Source of the DNA: an uncultured Pelagibacteraceae bacterium
GTDB lineage: Bacteria; Pseudomonadota; Alphaproteobacteria; Pelagibacterales; Pelagibacteraceae
Assembly: GCA_902608385.1 (NCBI GenBank)
Contig: CACLNT010000004.1
Coordinates: 31,165 to 95,164, forward strand
Direction: 5' to 3'
Length of the DNA: 64,000 nucleotides
Shown: in pieces, positions 56,036-64,000 of the stretch
Layout of the letters: the number at the start of each line of letters is the position of its first letter
Position numbering within the stretch: position 1 is the first letter of the stretch
Made by a program: the position numbers and the translations under genes
Notes under the pieces: generated by a model
The model's input: only the letters and a program-made list of their open reading frames with translations
What the model was told of the DNA's origin: nothing
Database searches by the model: none

Positions 56036-56737
56036 CTAGTTTGAACTAAGCTGATCTAAAGTAAACCCTTTTTTATTAGCTGGTACCGCTATATCAATCA
56101 TTTCAGGGTTCTCTAAATTTAAATTATCCATTATTTTAACATATTCTTCAGGAGAACTGACTTGAAGTCTTGGGTTATTGTTTTTTTCATTTTCAATAGT
56201 TGAATATTTTTTGCCGTTATAATCATGAGCAGGATAAACTAAAGTTTTTTCAGGCAATTTTAATAATTTATTGAAAAGAGAGTCGTATGCATCATAAGAA
56301 TTTCCGTTTTGGAGGTCTGTCCTACCTGTTCCATTAATAAGCAAAGTGTCACCAGTAAAAACTCTGTCGTTCATTAAAAAACTATAAGAACAATCAGTAT
56401 GACCAGGTGTGTATAATGAAATTAGTTCTATATTTTCAATTTTAATTTTTTCATTATCTTTCACCCAAATATCAATAACCTCGGAAGAAGAATGTTCGCC
56501 CATAATTTTTGAACACTTTGTTCTTTTGCTAAGTTCATTCAAACCTGAAACATGATCTGCATGAATATGTGTATCTATTACTTTAACTAGTTTTAAATCC
56601 AAAATTTTTAAAACATTTGTATATTCTTCAGTATTTTCAATGACTGGGTCAATGATTAAAGCTTCCCTACCTTTGCCACTAGAGACAATGTAAGTGTAGG
56701 TTGAAGATTTTTTATCAAATAATTGTTTAAATATCAT
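56036..56737 (-). CDS. ETHE1-like persulfide dioxygenase (MBL fold); start placed at MIFKQLFDKKS
   Basis: DTHIHADHVSGL, TPGHTDCSYSF, FTGDTLLINGTGRTDLQNG, YPAHDYNGKKYSTIENEKNNNPRL. Confidence 0.87.
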   Translation of the reverse strand: MIFKQLFDKKSSTYTYIVSSGKGREALIIDPVIENTEEYTNVLKILDLKLVKVIDTHIHADHVSGLNELSKRTKCSKIMGEHSSSEVIDIWVKDNEKIKIENIELISLYTPGHTDCSYSFLMNDRVFTGDTLLINGTGRTDLQNGNSYDAYDSLFNKLLKLPEKTLVYPAHDYNGKKYSTIENEKNNNPRLQVSSPEEYVKIMDNLNLENPEMIDIAVPANKKGFTLDQLSSN

Positions 56738-56822
56738 AGACAATTTGGACACTATAAAAAATTGCATAGCAAATCAATCTTGCTTATAATAATTTTAAAA
56801 AACTTTAAGAGAGAGGAAAAAA

Positions 56823-57485
56823 ATGACTTTAAAAATTAATAGCGTAGCTCCAGATTTTACCGCCGAAACTTCAGAGGGAAAATTATCTTTTCATGAGTGG
56901 CTTGGAGATAGCTGGGGAATATTATTTTCGCACCCTAAGGATTTCACGCCAGTTTGTACAACAGAACTTGGTTCATTAGCGAAAATGAAACCTGAGTTTG
57001 AAAAAAGAAATGTAAAAGTGATGGGTTTGAGTGTAGATCCGGTTTCTGATCATATAAAATGGCTTGAAGATATTAAAGATGTTTGTGGTTTAAAACCAAA
57101 TTACCCAATTGTAGCAGACGAAAAACTAGAAGTTGCAAAACTTTACAATATGTTAGAAGGAGATGCTGGAACAACTTCAATGGGTCGTACAGCTGTAGAT
57201 AATGAAACAGTTAGAACAGTATATGTTGTTAGACCAGACAAAAGAATTGGATTGTTTTTAACTTATCCTATGACCACTGGTCGTAATTTTCATGAAATAT
57301 TAAGAACGATAGATTCAATGCAGCGTACAGCAAAACACAAAATTGCTACACCAGCTGACTGGAAACCAGGTGAGGATGTAATTATTGTTCCTAAAGTTAC
57401 AAACGAAGAAGCAAAAAAAATATATCCAGATGGTTGGAAAACTTTAAAACCTTATTTACGTAAGGTTCCAGATCCATCTAAATAG
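56823..57485 (+). CDS. 1-Cys type peroxiredoxin (Prdx6-like)
   Basis: FSHPKDFTPVCTTELG. Confidence 0.92.
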   Translation: MTLKINSVAPDFTAETSEGKLSFHEWLGDSWGILFSHPKDFTPVCTTELGSLAKMKPEFEKRNVKVMGLSVDPVSDHIKWLEDIKDVCGLKPNYPIVADEKLEVAKLYNMLEGDAGTTSMGRTAVDNETVRTVYVVRPDKRIGLFLTYPMTTGRNFHEILRTIDSMQRTAKHKIATPADWKPGEDVIIVPKVTNEEAKKIYPDGWKTLKPYLRKVPDPSK

Positions 57486-57486
57486 A

Positions 57487-58140
57487 TTGGACCAAAAAAT
57501 ATTAAACCAACAATCTCAGCATTGGGAAAAAAAATTCTCAAATAAGCCTGAGATGTTTGGTTTAACACCAAGCTTATCAGCAAAAAAAGCTCTAAAATTA
57601 TTTCAAGAAAAAAGGATTGATAAAATAGTTGAGATTGGAGCAGGATTAGGGAGAGACACTATATTCTTTGCAAAAAGTTTAACTCATATTACTGCATTAG
57701 ATTATAGCTCATCAGGAATTAAAACAATTAATCAAAAAACTAATAAAGACAATTTATCTAATCATATTTCAACAAAACTGTTTGATGTTAGAGAAAAGCT
57801 TCCGTTCGAAGATAACTCAATAGAAGCTTGTTATTCTCATATGCTTTATTGCATGGCTTTCACAACAAATGATTTAGAAAAATTAAATAATGAAATTCTA
57901 AGAATTTTAAAGCCAGGTGGTATTAATATTTATACTGTGCGTCATACTAATGATGGAGATTTTCAAAAAGGAATCCATAGAGGAGAAGACCTTTATGAAA
58001 ATGATGGATTTATTGTTCACTATTTTTCAGAAGAAAAAGTTAATTCTTTGCTAAATGGATTTAAAAATATTTCTATAGAGAAATTTGAAGAAGGCACATT
58101 TCCAAGAAAACTATTTTTTGTTGTGAATGAAAAAAAATAA
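57487..58140 (+). CDS. SAM-dependent methyltransferase
   Basis: KIVEIGAGLGRDTIFFAKS; TTG start. Confidence 0.85.
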   Translation: MDQKILNQQSQHWEKKFSNKPEMFGLTPSLSAKKALKLFQEKRIDKIVEIGAGLGRDTIFFAKSLTHITALDYSSSGIKTINQKTNKDNLSNHISTKLFDVREKLPFEDNSIEACYSHMLYCMAFTTNDLEKLNNEILRILKPGGINIYTVRHTNDGDFQKGIHRGEDLYENDGFIVHYFSEEKVNSLLNGFKNISIEKFEEGTFPRKLFFVVNEKK

Positions 58141-58143
58141 TTT

Positions 58144-58248
58144 ATGAGTTTAGAATGGGATTTAATTTGGAAAATATTTCAAGTAGTTGCACTATTAATT
58201 ATAGCCAGAGAAATTGATAAAAAAATACGAAGAAAAAGAAAAAAATAA
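58144..58248 (+). CDS. Very small single-helix membrane protein
   Basis: MSLEWDLIWKIFQVVALLIIAREIDKKIRRKRKK, complete ATG-TAA frame fitting exactly between flanking genes. Confidence 0.45.
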   Translation: MSLEWDLIWKIFQVVALLIIAREIDKKIRRKRKK

Positions 58249-58249
58249 T

Positions 58250-58945
58250 TTACCTTTTATATTTTTTCATACAAACTTCAGCCAATAATAAATTTGGATC
58301 AATGAAAAGTTTAGATTCCTTGGCTTTTCTAAATGATTTATAAGCAAAAATAGCTATTGGTAGTTCAGTACATCCTAAAATAATTTTTTTGCATTTTTTT
58401 CTTATTAAATGTTTTACAGCAGCTCTTAGTGCTATTTCAGCTTCTCTAACTTTCCCCATTTTAACTAGTTTAATTGATTTATTAACAGAGTTTTTTTGTA
58501 GTTTTTTTTCGGGACTAATTAATTTAAAATTTTTATCAAAATAATTGTTATAAATTTTTGTTTTTAATGTAGCTTCAGTACATAAAATACCAATTGTAGA
58601 ATTTTTTTTACATGTTTTTTTGGTATCAAGGTAAACTTCTTTTGGCATACTTAATAAAGGAATTTTAATTTTTTTTTGTACATCATCCTGCCAATAATGA
58701 GCAGTGTTACAAGGCATAACAATAAACTTACATTTATTTTTTTGTAACATTTTACAACCATCAACAAGAGCCTTTAAGACATTATAGTATTTTTTTAAAT
58801 TCTCTGGTCTTTTTGGAGTGTTAGATTTATTATAAAGCACAAACATTGGGTATTGTTGATCTATTTTGCCTCGGCTTAATTTTGCTAATTTATTACAAAA
58901 ATCTAAACCTGCCTGTGTTCCCATCCCACCTAAAATGCCGATCAT
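58250..58945 (-). CDS. Aspartate/glutamate racemase family protein
   Basis: IGILGGMGTQAGLDF, MPCNTAHYW, KKIILGCTELPIA. Confidence 0.9.
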   Translation of the reverse strand: MIGILGGMGTQAGLDFCNKLAKLSRGKIDQQYPMFVLYNKSNTPKRPENLKKYYNVLKALVDGCKMLQKNKCKFIVMPCNTAHYWQDDVQKKIKIPLLSMPKEVYLDTKKTCKKNSTIGILCTEATLKTKIYNNYFDKNFKLISPEKKLQKNSVNKSIKLVKMGKVREAEIALRAAVKHLIRKKCKKIILGCTELPIAIFAYKSFRKAKESKLFIDPNLLLAEVCMKKYKR

Positions 58946-58953
58946 AAATATAA

Positions 58954-59307
58954 TTATTTTTCTTTGATTTGATTATTGCGTCCTCTCATAAAAGTGAGAA
59001 TTAAACAACCTTTTTTTGTATAAGATGAATGTGATGAGTTAGGTTCGTAAGTAATGAAGTCACCTTTTTTAAAAATAACACCATCTGAATCTATTAGTTC
59101 TCCATCTAAGATCATAAACTCTTCAAAGCCAGTATGAATATGAGGAATGGTTTTAGTTCCAGGTTCTAACTTAGAAACATAAGTTCCAAAATTAGTTTTG
59201 TCGTCATAACTTATTTTGTGCCAGGACATTCCAGGTATAGTTTTTCCATACCTATTAAAAGGCTCAAATTTTAAATCATCAAACTTAGTTATTTTTCTTT
59301 TAGCCAT
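58954..59307 (-). CDS. Cupin-domain protein
   Basis: LEPGTKTIPHIHTGFEEFMILDGEL. Confidence 0.85.
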   Translation of the reverse strand: MAKRKITKFDDLKFEPFNRYGKTIPGMSWHKISYDDKTNFGTYVSKLEPGTKTIPHIHTGFEEFMILDGELIDSDGVIFKKGDFITYEPNSSHSSYTKKGCLILTFMRGRNNQIKEK

Positions 59308-59338
59308 AAAGATATAAAACTATAAACTAAAATAATTT

Positions 59339-60091
59339 ATGCAAGAAATATATGTAGATGACATTGGAGAAGGATATCCTTTGATTTTAGTTCATGGATA
59401 CCTTGGATCCTCAGCAATGTGGAAATTTCAAAAAGATTATTTAAAAAATTATTTTAGACTAATTGCGCCAGCATTACCTGGATTTGGAGAAAGTTATAAA
59501 GTTAAATCTTTAAATAGCATAAATGCAATGGCAAAAATTGTTCTTGACTGTGTTAAAGAAAAAAAAATAAACAAATTTAATTTAATGGGTCACTCAATGG
59601 GAGGAATGATTGTGCAAGAAATTGTTAAAATTGCAGGTGATAATGTTAATAAATTAATTTGTTTTGCCACAGGATCTATTGGCAATATTCCAGATAGATT
59701 TGAGAGCTTAGATGTTTCAATCAAAAGGTTAAAAGAGGAGGGAATTAAAGAGACAGTCAAAAGAATACCACCGAAGTGGTTTGTTCATGGAAATAAAGCT
59801 AAAAATTATTATTTATGTGAAGATGCAACAAAGGAAACATCTGAGGAAACAGCATATAACGCACTTAATGCAATGAAAAATTGGAATGGTTTAGAAAATT
59901 TGAAAAATATTAAAAACGAAACATTAATTATTTGGGGAGATAAAGATGTTTCATATAATTTTAATCAAGTCGAAATGTTAAATAAAAATGTACCTAATAG
60001 CAAACTAGAGATTTTTAAAGGTTGTTGTCACAATGTTCACTTAGAAGAACCTGAAAACTTTAATAAAATTATAAAAAATTTTTTAGAATAA
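59339..60091 (+). CDS. Alpha/beta hydrolase
   Basis: LVHGYLGSSAMW, LMGHSMGGMIVQEI (GxSxG), catalytic His GCCHNVHLEEP. Confidence 0.9.
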   Translation: MQEIYVDDIGEGYPLILVHGYLGSSAMWKFQKDYLKNYFRLIAPALPGFGESYKVKSLNSINAMAKIVLDCVKEKKINKFNLMGHSMGGMIVQEIVKIAGDNVNKLICFATGSIGNIPDRFESLDVSIKRLKEEGIKETVKRIPPKWFVHGNKAKNYYLCEDATKETSEETAYNALNAMKNWNGLENLKNIKNETLIIWGDKDVSYNFNQVEMLNKNVPNSKLEIFKGCCHNVHLEEPENFNKIIKNFLE

Positions 60092-60109
60092 AATCTTAAT
60101 ATTTAAAAC

Positions 60110-60724
60110 ATGAATTTTTTAACCCTTGGTTTTTTTACAAGCTTAAGTCTTATATTGGCTCTTGGAGCTCAAAATGTATTTGTGATTGAGCAAGGGTTAA
60201 AAAAACAATATATTTTTTTAGTTTGCTTAATATGTTCAGTATCAGACTTAATTCTAATTTTTTTAGGAATATTTTTATTTGAATATTTTAAAATTTACTT
60301 CACTAAAAATGTTGAATTAATTTTTAATATATTGCTTTTTATCTTCTTGATTTACTTTATTTATAGCAAAGTAAGGTCTTTATATAAAAGATCAGAGATA
60401 AACTTTGAAGGCAGTAATTTATCCCTTAAAAATATAATAATTAAAACTGTAGGATTTACATATTTAAATCCACATGTTTATTCAGATACAGTCTTTTTTT
60501 TAGGAAATTTTTCAAAGAATTTTTTAATTTCTCACAAATATTTTTTTGGAATAGGTGCTGCTATTGCATCATTTTTATTTTTTTTCTCATTAGGTTATTT
60601 GGCTAAATTTTTTTCAAGCTATTTAATAGATTCAAGAGCTTGGAAAATTATAAACTTTTTTATAATTATATTTATGACTGTTTTATTAAGCTACGTATTT
60701 ATAGAGATTATTGATTTAGTTTGA
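60110..60724 (+). CDS. LysE/ArgO family exporter
   Basis: LILALGAQNVFVIEQGLKKQY, TYLNPHVYSDTVFFLG. Confidence 0.87.
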   Translation: MNFLTLGFFTSLSLILALGAQNVFVIEQGLKKQYIFLVCLICSVSDLILIFLGIFLFEYFKIYFTKNVELIFNILLFIFLIYFIYSKVRSLYKRSEINFEGSNLSLKNIIIKTVGFTYLNPHVYSDTVFFLGNFSKNFLISHKYFFGIGAAIASFLFFFSLGYLAKFFSSYLIDSRAWKIINFFIIIFMTVLLSYVFIEIIDLV

Positions 60725-60771
60725 TAGGAGTGGGGGCATGATCTAATGTTTAGTTTAAAACCCCTATCAAA
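60720..60771. repeat. Inverted repeat between convergent genes
   Basis: tttgatagg (60720-60728) ... cctatcaaa (60763-60771), 9 bp arms, 34 nt loop. Confidence 0.55.
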
Positions 60772-60780
60772 TTCTACTAT

Positions 60781-60987
60781 TTAACTTTTAAAAAGATCCA
60801 GAGCTTTAATAAGTAGCTCTTCAGATTTAGCATGATCACCTTCTTCATGTGCTTTTTTACCAGCATCTCTTAATTCCATAGCTTGTTGCATTTTTTCATC
60901 TATTTTTCCAACCAGCTTAAGACAAGATCCAGCAAAAGCAGAACTTGAGAAAAGCACCAATGTAATTGTAATTAATATTTTTTTCAT
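60781..60987 (-). CDS. Small exported protein, unknown
   Basis: 68 aa with signal peptide MKKILITITLVLFSSSAFAGS. Confidence 0.65.
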   Translation of the reverse strand: MKKILITITLVLFSSSAFAGSCLKLVGKIDEKMQQAMELRDAGKKAHEEGDHAKSEELLIKALDLFKS

Positions 60988-61161
60988 ATTTACCTCTCGT
61001 TAATAACCTTATTATGAATCAAATAATTTTGTGATAATTTTTTGTCACACCACAAATGTGTCAACTTGTTACACTTTTTCTATCTTGTTATAATTAGTTG
61101 CGTACTTAGATGAAGTTATGAGATCTAATAATAAAATTATTTATTTGAAAGGATAAAAAAA

Positions 61162-61602
61162 ATGACAAATAAAAACTTAATTAAAATATTAATTGCATTA
61201 ACCTTTGTTTTTCTCGCAAATCAATCATTTGCTTCAGATGAAATAGTTGAAATGCTTAATAAATCTGGAAAAGAGTCAATGGTTTATTCTAAGAAAATTG
61301 TCAGAATAAACGTTGGAGACACTGTATTATGGAAAGCAACTGACAAAGGACACAATGTTGAGTTTATAAAAGGTGGCGTTCCTGAAGGAGTTAAAAAATT
61401 TAAATCAAAATTTAATAAAGATACTGAATATAAGTTTTCTATACCTGGTATTTATGCCTATTGGTGTACCCCTCATAAAAACATGGGAATGATTGGATTT
61501 GTAGTCGTTGGTAATGACAAGTCTAATTTAGAAGAAATTAAAAAAATTAGATTTGCAGCTAAGTCAAAAAAAATAGCTCCAGATTTAATTAATTCACTAT
61601 AA
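61162..61602 (+). CDS. Pseudoazurin-type blue copper protein
   Basis: Signal peptide; Cu ligands GHNVEF ... YWCTPHKNMGM. Confidence 0.9.
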   Translation: MTNKNLIKILIALTFVFLANQSFASDEIVEMLNKSGKESMVYSKKIVRINVGDTVLWKATDKGHNVEFIKGGVPEGVKKFKSKFNKDTEYKFSIPGIYAYWCTPHKNMGMIGFVVVGNDKSNLEEIKKIRFAAKSKKIAPDLINSL

Positions 61603-61614
61603 TTATTTTAAACC

Positions 61615-61642
61615 ACTAAGGCTGCAGTCTTGTAGCCTTAGT
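61615..61642. terminator. Inverted repeat between convergent genes, possible bidirectional terminator
   Basis: actaaggct ... agccttagt, 9 bp stem, 10 nt loop; U-tract weak on either strand. Confidence 0.5.
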
Positions 61643-61648
61643 TTAACA

Positions 61649-62935
61649 TCAATTTTTAAAACCGTATTTTTTAAGCCTAACATCTCCAGTTCTTGCATGT
61701 GCTTCCATACCTTCATATCTTGAAAGTCTTGCTGCGGCTGCCCCAACTAATTCAGTAGACTCTTTTGTCATTCTTTGAAAACTTAATGTTTTAATGAATT
61801 TACCTACAAAAAGGCCACCTGTATATCTTCCAGCGCCTTTTGTCGGAAGAATATGATTTGTTCCAGAGCATTTATCTCCATATGCAACAGTTGTTTCTTC
61901 TCCAAGAAAAAGAGATCCATAATTTTTTAATTTTTTTAACCACCAATCTAAATTTTCTGTTTGTACCTCTAAGTGTTCAGGTGCGTATTGATCGCTGATT
62001 TTTACCATTTCTTCATTATTGTCACATAAAACAACTTCACCATAATCTCTCCAAGCAGCTTCAGCATTTGATCTTGGAAATTCTGGAAGATCTTGAATAA
62101 GTTGAGGAACCCTTTTCATAACTGCATCTGCTAAATTTTTGTCAGTCGTAAATAGCCATGCCGGTGAGTTGTAACCATGCTCTGCTTGACCAACCAAATC
62201 ATAAGCAACAATTTCTGGATCAGCATTTTTATCAGCTATTATTGCTATTTCAGTGGGACCAGCAAATAAATCAATACCAACTTTTCCGAATAATATTCTT
62301 TTTGCTTCTGCTACAAATTGATTTCCTGGTCCAACTAGAATATCAGCGGGTGTATTTTTAAAAAAGCCAAATGCCATAGCAGCTATTGCTTGTACGCCAC
62401 CTAAATTTAATATGACATCAGCTCCGCAAAGATCAGCTGTATAAATAATTTTTGGATGCGCACCTACATTTGGTTTTGGTGAACTGCAGCAAATAATATT
62501 TTTTACTCCTGCGACTTTTGCTGTTGTTATACTCATTACAGCAGAAGCTATGTGAGCATACCTACCAGCAGGGACATAACACCCGGCAGTATTTATCGGA
62601 ACTAATGTTTGACCAGCAAACAAGCCTTTTGACAACTCGACTTCAAAATTTTGTCCGTAATTTTTTAGTTGTGCTTCAGCAAACTTTCTTACCCTCTCAT
62701 AAGAAAATTGAATGTCATCTTTTGTTTTTTGATCAATATTTTTTTTTACTTCTTCTATTTTTTCTTTTGAAACAATTATTTCGCCTTCGTACTTATCAAA
62801 TTTTTTTGTTAATTCCTTACAACCTTCTTCTTTAGTTTTTTCCAGCTCAGTTAAAAGATTTTGAACTATTTCTTTTGTTTTAGTTTCATCACTTGATGAT
62901 GTTTTTTTAGCTTTTTTTAAGTATTGAATAGACAT
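61649..62935 (-). CDS. Histidinol dehydrogenase family protein, possibly an HpsN-like paralog
   Basis: PAGRYAHIASAVMS, GPGNQFVAEAKRILFGKVGIDLFAGPTEI, YAPEHLE, SGTNHILPTKGAGRYTGGLFVGKFIKTLSFQ. Confidence 0.88.
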   Translation of the reverse strand: MSIQYLKKAKKTSSSDETKTKEIVQNLLTELEKTKEEGCKELTKKFDKYEGEIIVSKEKIEEVKKNIDQKTKDDIQFSYERVRKFAEAQLKNYGQNFEVELSKGLFAGQTLVPINTAGCYVPAGRYAHIASAVMSITTAKVAGVKNIICCSSPKPNVGAHPKIIYTADLCGADVILNLGGVQAIAAMAFGFFKNTPADILVGPGNQFVAEAKRILFGKVGIDLFAGPTEIAIIADKNADPEIVAYDLVGQAEHGYNSPAWLFTTDKNLADAVMKRVPQLIQDLPEFPRSNAEAAWRDYGEVVLCDNNEEMVKISDQYAPEHLEVQTENLDWWLKKLKNYGSLFLGEETTVAYGDKCSGTNHILPTKGAGRYTGGLFVGKFIKTLSFQRMTKESTELVGAAAARLSRYEGMEAHARTGDVRLKKYGFKN

Positions 62936-62966
62936 TTTATTAAATTTTATCTTTCCATTAAATTAT

Positions 62967-63878
62967 TTAATCTAATGCAACAACAGCAGCAGCCATAGAT
63001 GCCAATCTTGCTGCAGCTTCATCTGATCTGCTTGTAATTACAACTGGAACTTTTCCACCAATAACTACACCGGCTGCACATGCTCCCATAAAGTAAATCA
63101 TCATTTTAACCAAACCATTGCCTGATTCAATATTAGGAACCAGTAATATATCTGCTTGTCCCGCAACAACATTTTTAATTCCTTTAATTGCTGCAGATTT
63201 TTTAGAAATACTATTATCAAATGCCAGAGGACCAAATACATCAGCATTTAGGTTTTCTTTTTTTGCTAATTCAGTAATTTCTTTTGCATCTAAGGAACTT
63301 TGCATGCTATCTAAAACTTCCTCAGTGGCAGACAATACAGCAACTTTTGGTCTTTCAATTCCAATTCTGTTAGAAAAATTAATCACATTTTTTAGGATAT
63401 GCATTTTTGTTTTTACACTTGGCGTAACATTTAAAGCTCCATCTGTAATAATTAATGGTTTATCTTGTTTTTCTAGGGTCATATGCCAGATATGACTTAA
63501 TCTTGTTTTGCTAATAAGATTGTATTCTTTTTTTATAACTTCCTTCATTAAGACATCTGTATGAATGTGACCTTTTACAATTATTTTTATTTTCCCTTTT
63601 GATGCAAGTTTAGCTGCAGCTTTTGCTGTACTATTTTCATCAGGCTCGTGAACGATCTTATATTTTGAAATATCAAATTTAAGATTATCAGCACACTTCT
63701 GTATTTCATCTTTATTTCCAATAAAAATTGGAACAATTAAGTTTTCATTTACAGCATCCATAATAGATAACATTGGCAAAGGTTTGCCAGCATTAACTAT
63801 GCCAGCGGTTACACCTTTTTTATTATGAGCAACATCTAAGAGATTATTAGGACAAACTATTTCTTTAGCTGAAATCAT
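62967..63878 (-). CDS. Phosphate acetyl/butyryltransferase family protein
   Basis: IIVKGHIHTDVLMKEVI, DGALNVTPSVKTKMHILKN, ADILLVPNIESGNGLVKMMIYFMGACAAGVVIGGKVPVVITSRSDEA. Confidence 0.85.
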   Translation of the reverse strand: MISAKEIVCPNNLLDVAHNKKGVTAGIVNAGKPLPMLSIMDAVNENLIVPIFIGNKDEIQKCADNLKFDISKYKIVHEPDENSTAKAAAKLASKGKIKIIVKGHIHTDVLMKEVIKKEYNLISKTRLSHIWHMTLEKQDKPLIITDGALNVTPSVKTKMHILKNVINFSNRIGIERPKVAVLSATEEVLDSMQSSLDAKEITELAKKENLNADVFGPLAFDNSISKKSAAIKGIKNVVAGQADILLVPNIESGNGLVKMMIYFMGACAAGVVIGGKVPVVITSRSDEAAARLASMAAAVVALD

Positions 63879-64000
63879 TTAATTATTCCAAAATGGACAT
63901 TCGCATTTATCAAATAGATTTTTTTTTCAGGTTATCTGATAATTTTAATGTAGTAATTGACATACCAGCCATTTCCATTGAAGTTGCATATCTTCCAACA
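63879..64000 (-). pseudogene. C-terminal end of a dihydroxyacetone-kinase (DhaK)-like protein, truncated by window edge; stop displaced by one extra A in an A9 tract (63919-63927) as read
   Basis: ...VGRYATSMEMAGMSITTLKLSDNLKKKSI* as read (stop 63910-63912); with A8 reads ...NLKKNLFDKCECPFWNN* ending exactly next to the downstream ATG. Confidence 0.65.

Noticed and set aside
62518-62835. 105 aa plus-strand ORF within hisD-like gene
   Set aside because: Shadow ORF, Leu/Gln-rich, opposite a conserved enzyme.
63118-63495. 125 aa plus-strand ORF opposite the phosphotransacetylase gene
   Set aside because: Shadow ORF with no motif; the opposite strand encodes a conserved family.
1-64000. CRISPR arrays, tRNAs, rRNAs, transposases, prophage genes
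   Set aside because: No regularly spaced repeats, no clover-leaf-like sequence, no integrase or transposase motifs noticed by eye; a tRNAscan/Infernal run would be decisive.

Overview
AT-rich, gene-dense 64 kb chromosomal segment, probably from a SAR11/Pelagibacterales-type marine alphaproteobacterium. This taxonomic guess rests on gene content and composition; no search was run. The dominant theme is methylated-amine and one-carbon metabolism. A candidate TMAO/TMA module opens the window (tdm 3'-truncated by the window edge, tmoX, tmoV, tmoW, tmm), with glycerol kinase and GpsA embedded in it. It is followed by formate-THF ligase, a soxBDAG sarcosine oxidase operon, a homocysteine methyltransferase, a MetF-family protein, a DMGDH-like FAD/GcvT protein, a second GcvT/DmdA-like protein and a gamma-butyrobetaine-dioxygenase-like protein. 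Other blocks are: a form II (AYRGAGR) CO-dehydrogenase-like aldehyde/xanthine oxidase family cluster with accessory and molybdopterin genes, a GATase-gshA-gshB cluster, a beta-propeller protein with a C-terminal barrel-like region, a run of very small proteins (SMR pair, VOC, two NTF2-like, DUF1330-like), a cysE/cysK/ETHE1-like sulfur block, and a HisD-paralog/Pta-Ptb/DhaK block. The main unexpected observation is that four minus-strand genes (moaA, a gcvT/dmdA-like gene, a DMGDH-like gene, dhaK) are each interrupted by one extra A in a poly-A tract of the coding strand, and each reads through when one A is removed. This is either assembly/sequencing error or poly-A slippage or decay; sequence alone cannot decide. 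I saw no rRNA, tRNA, CRISPR array, prophage or transposase.
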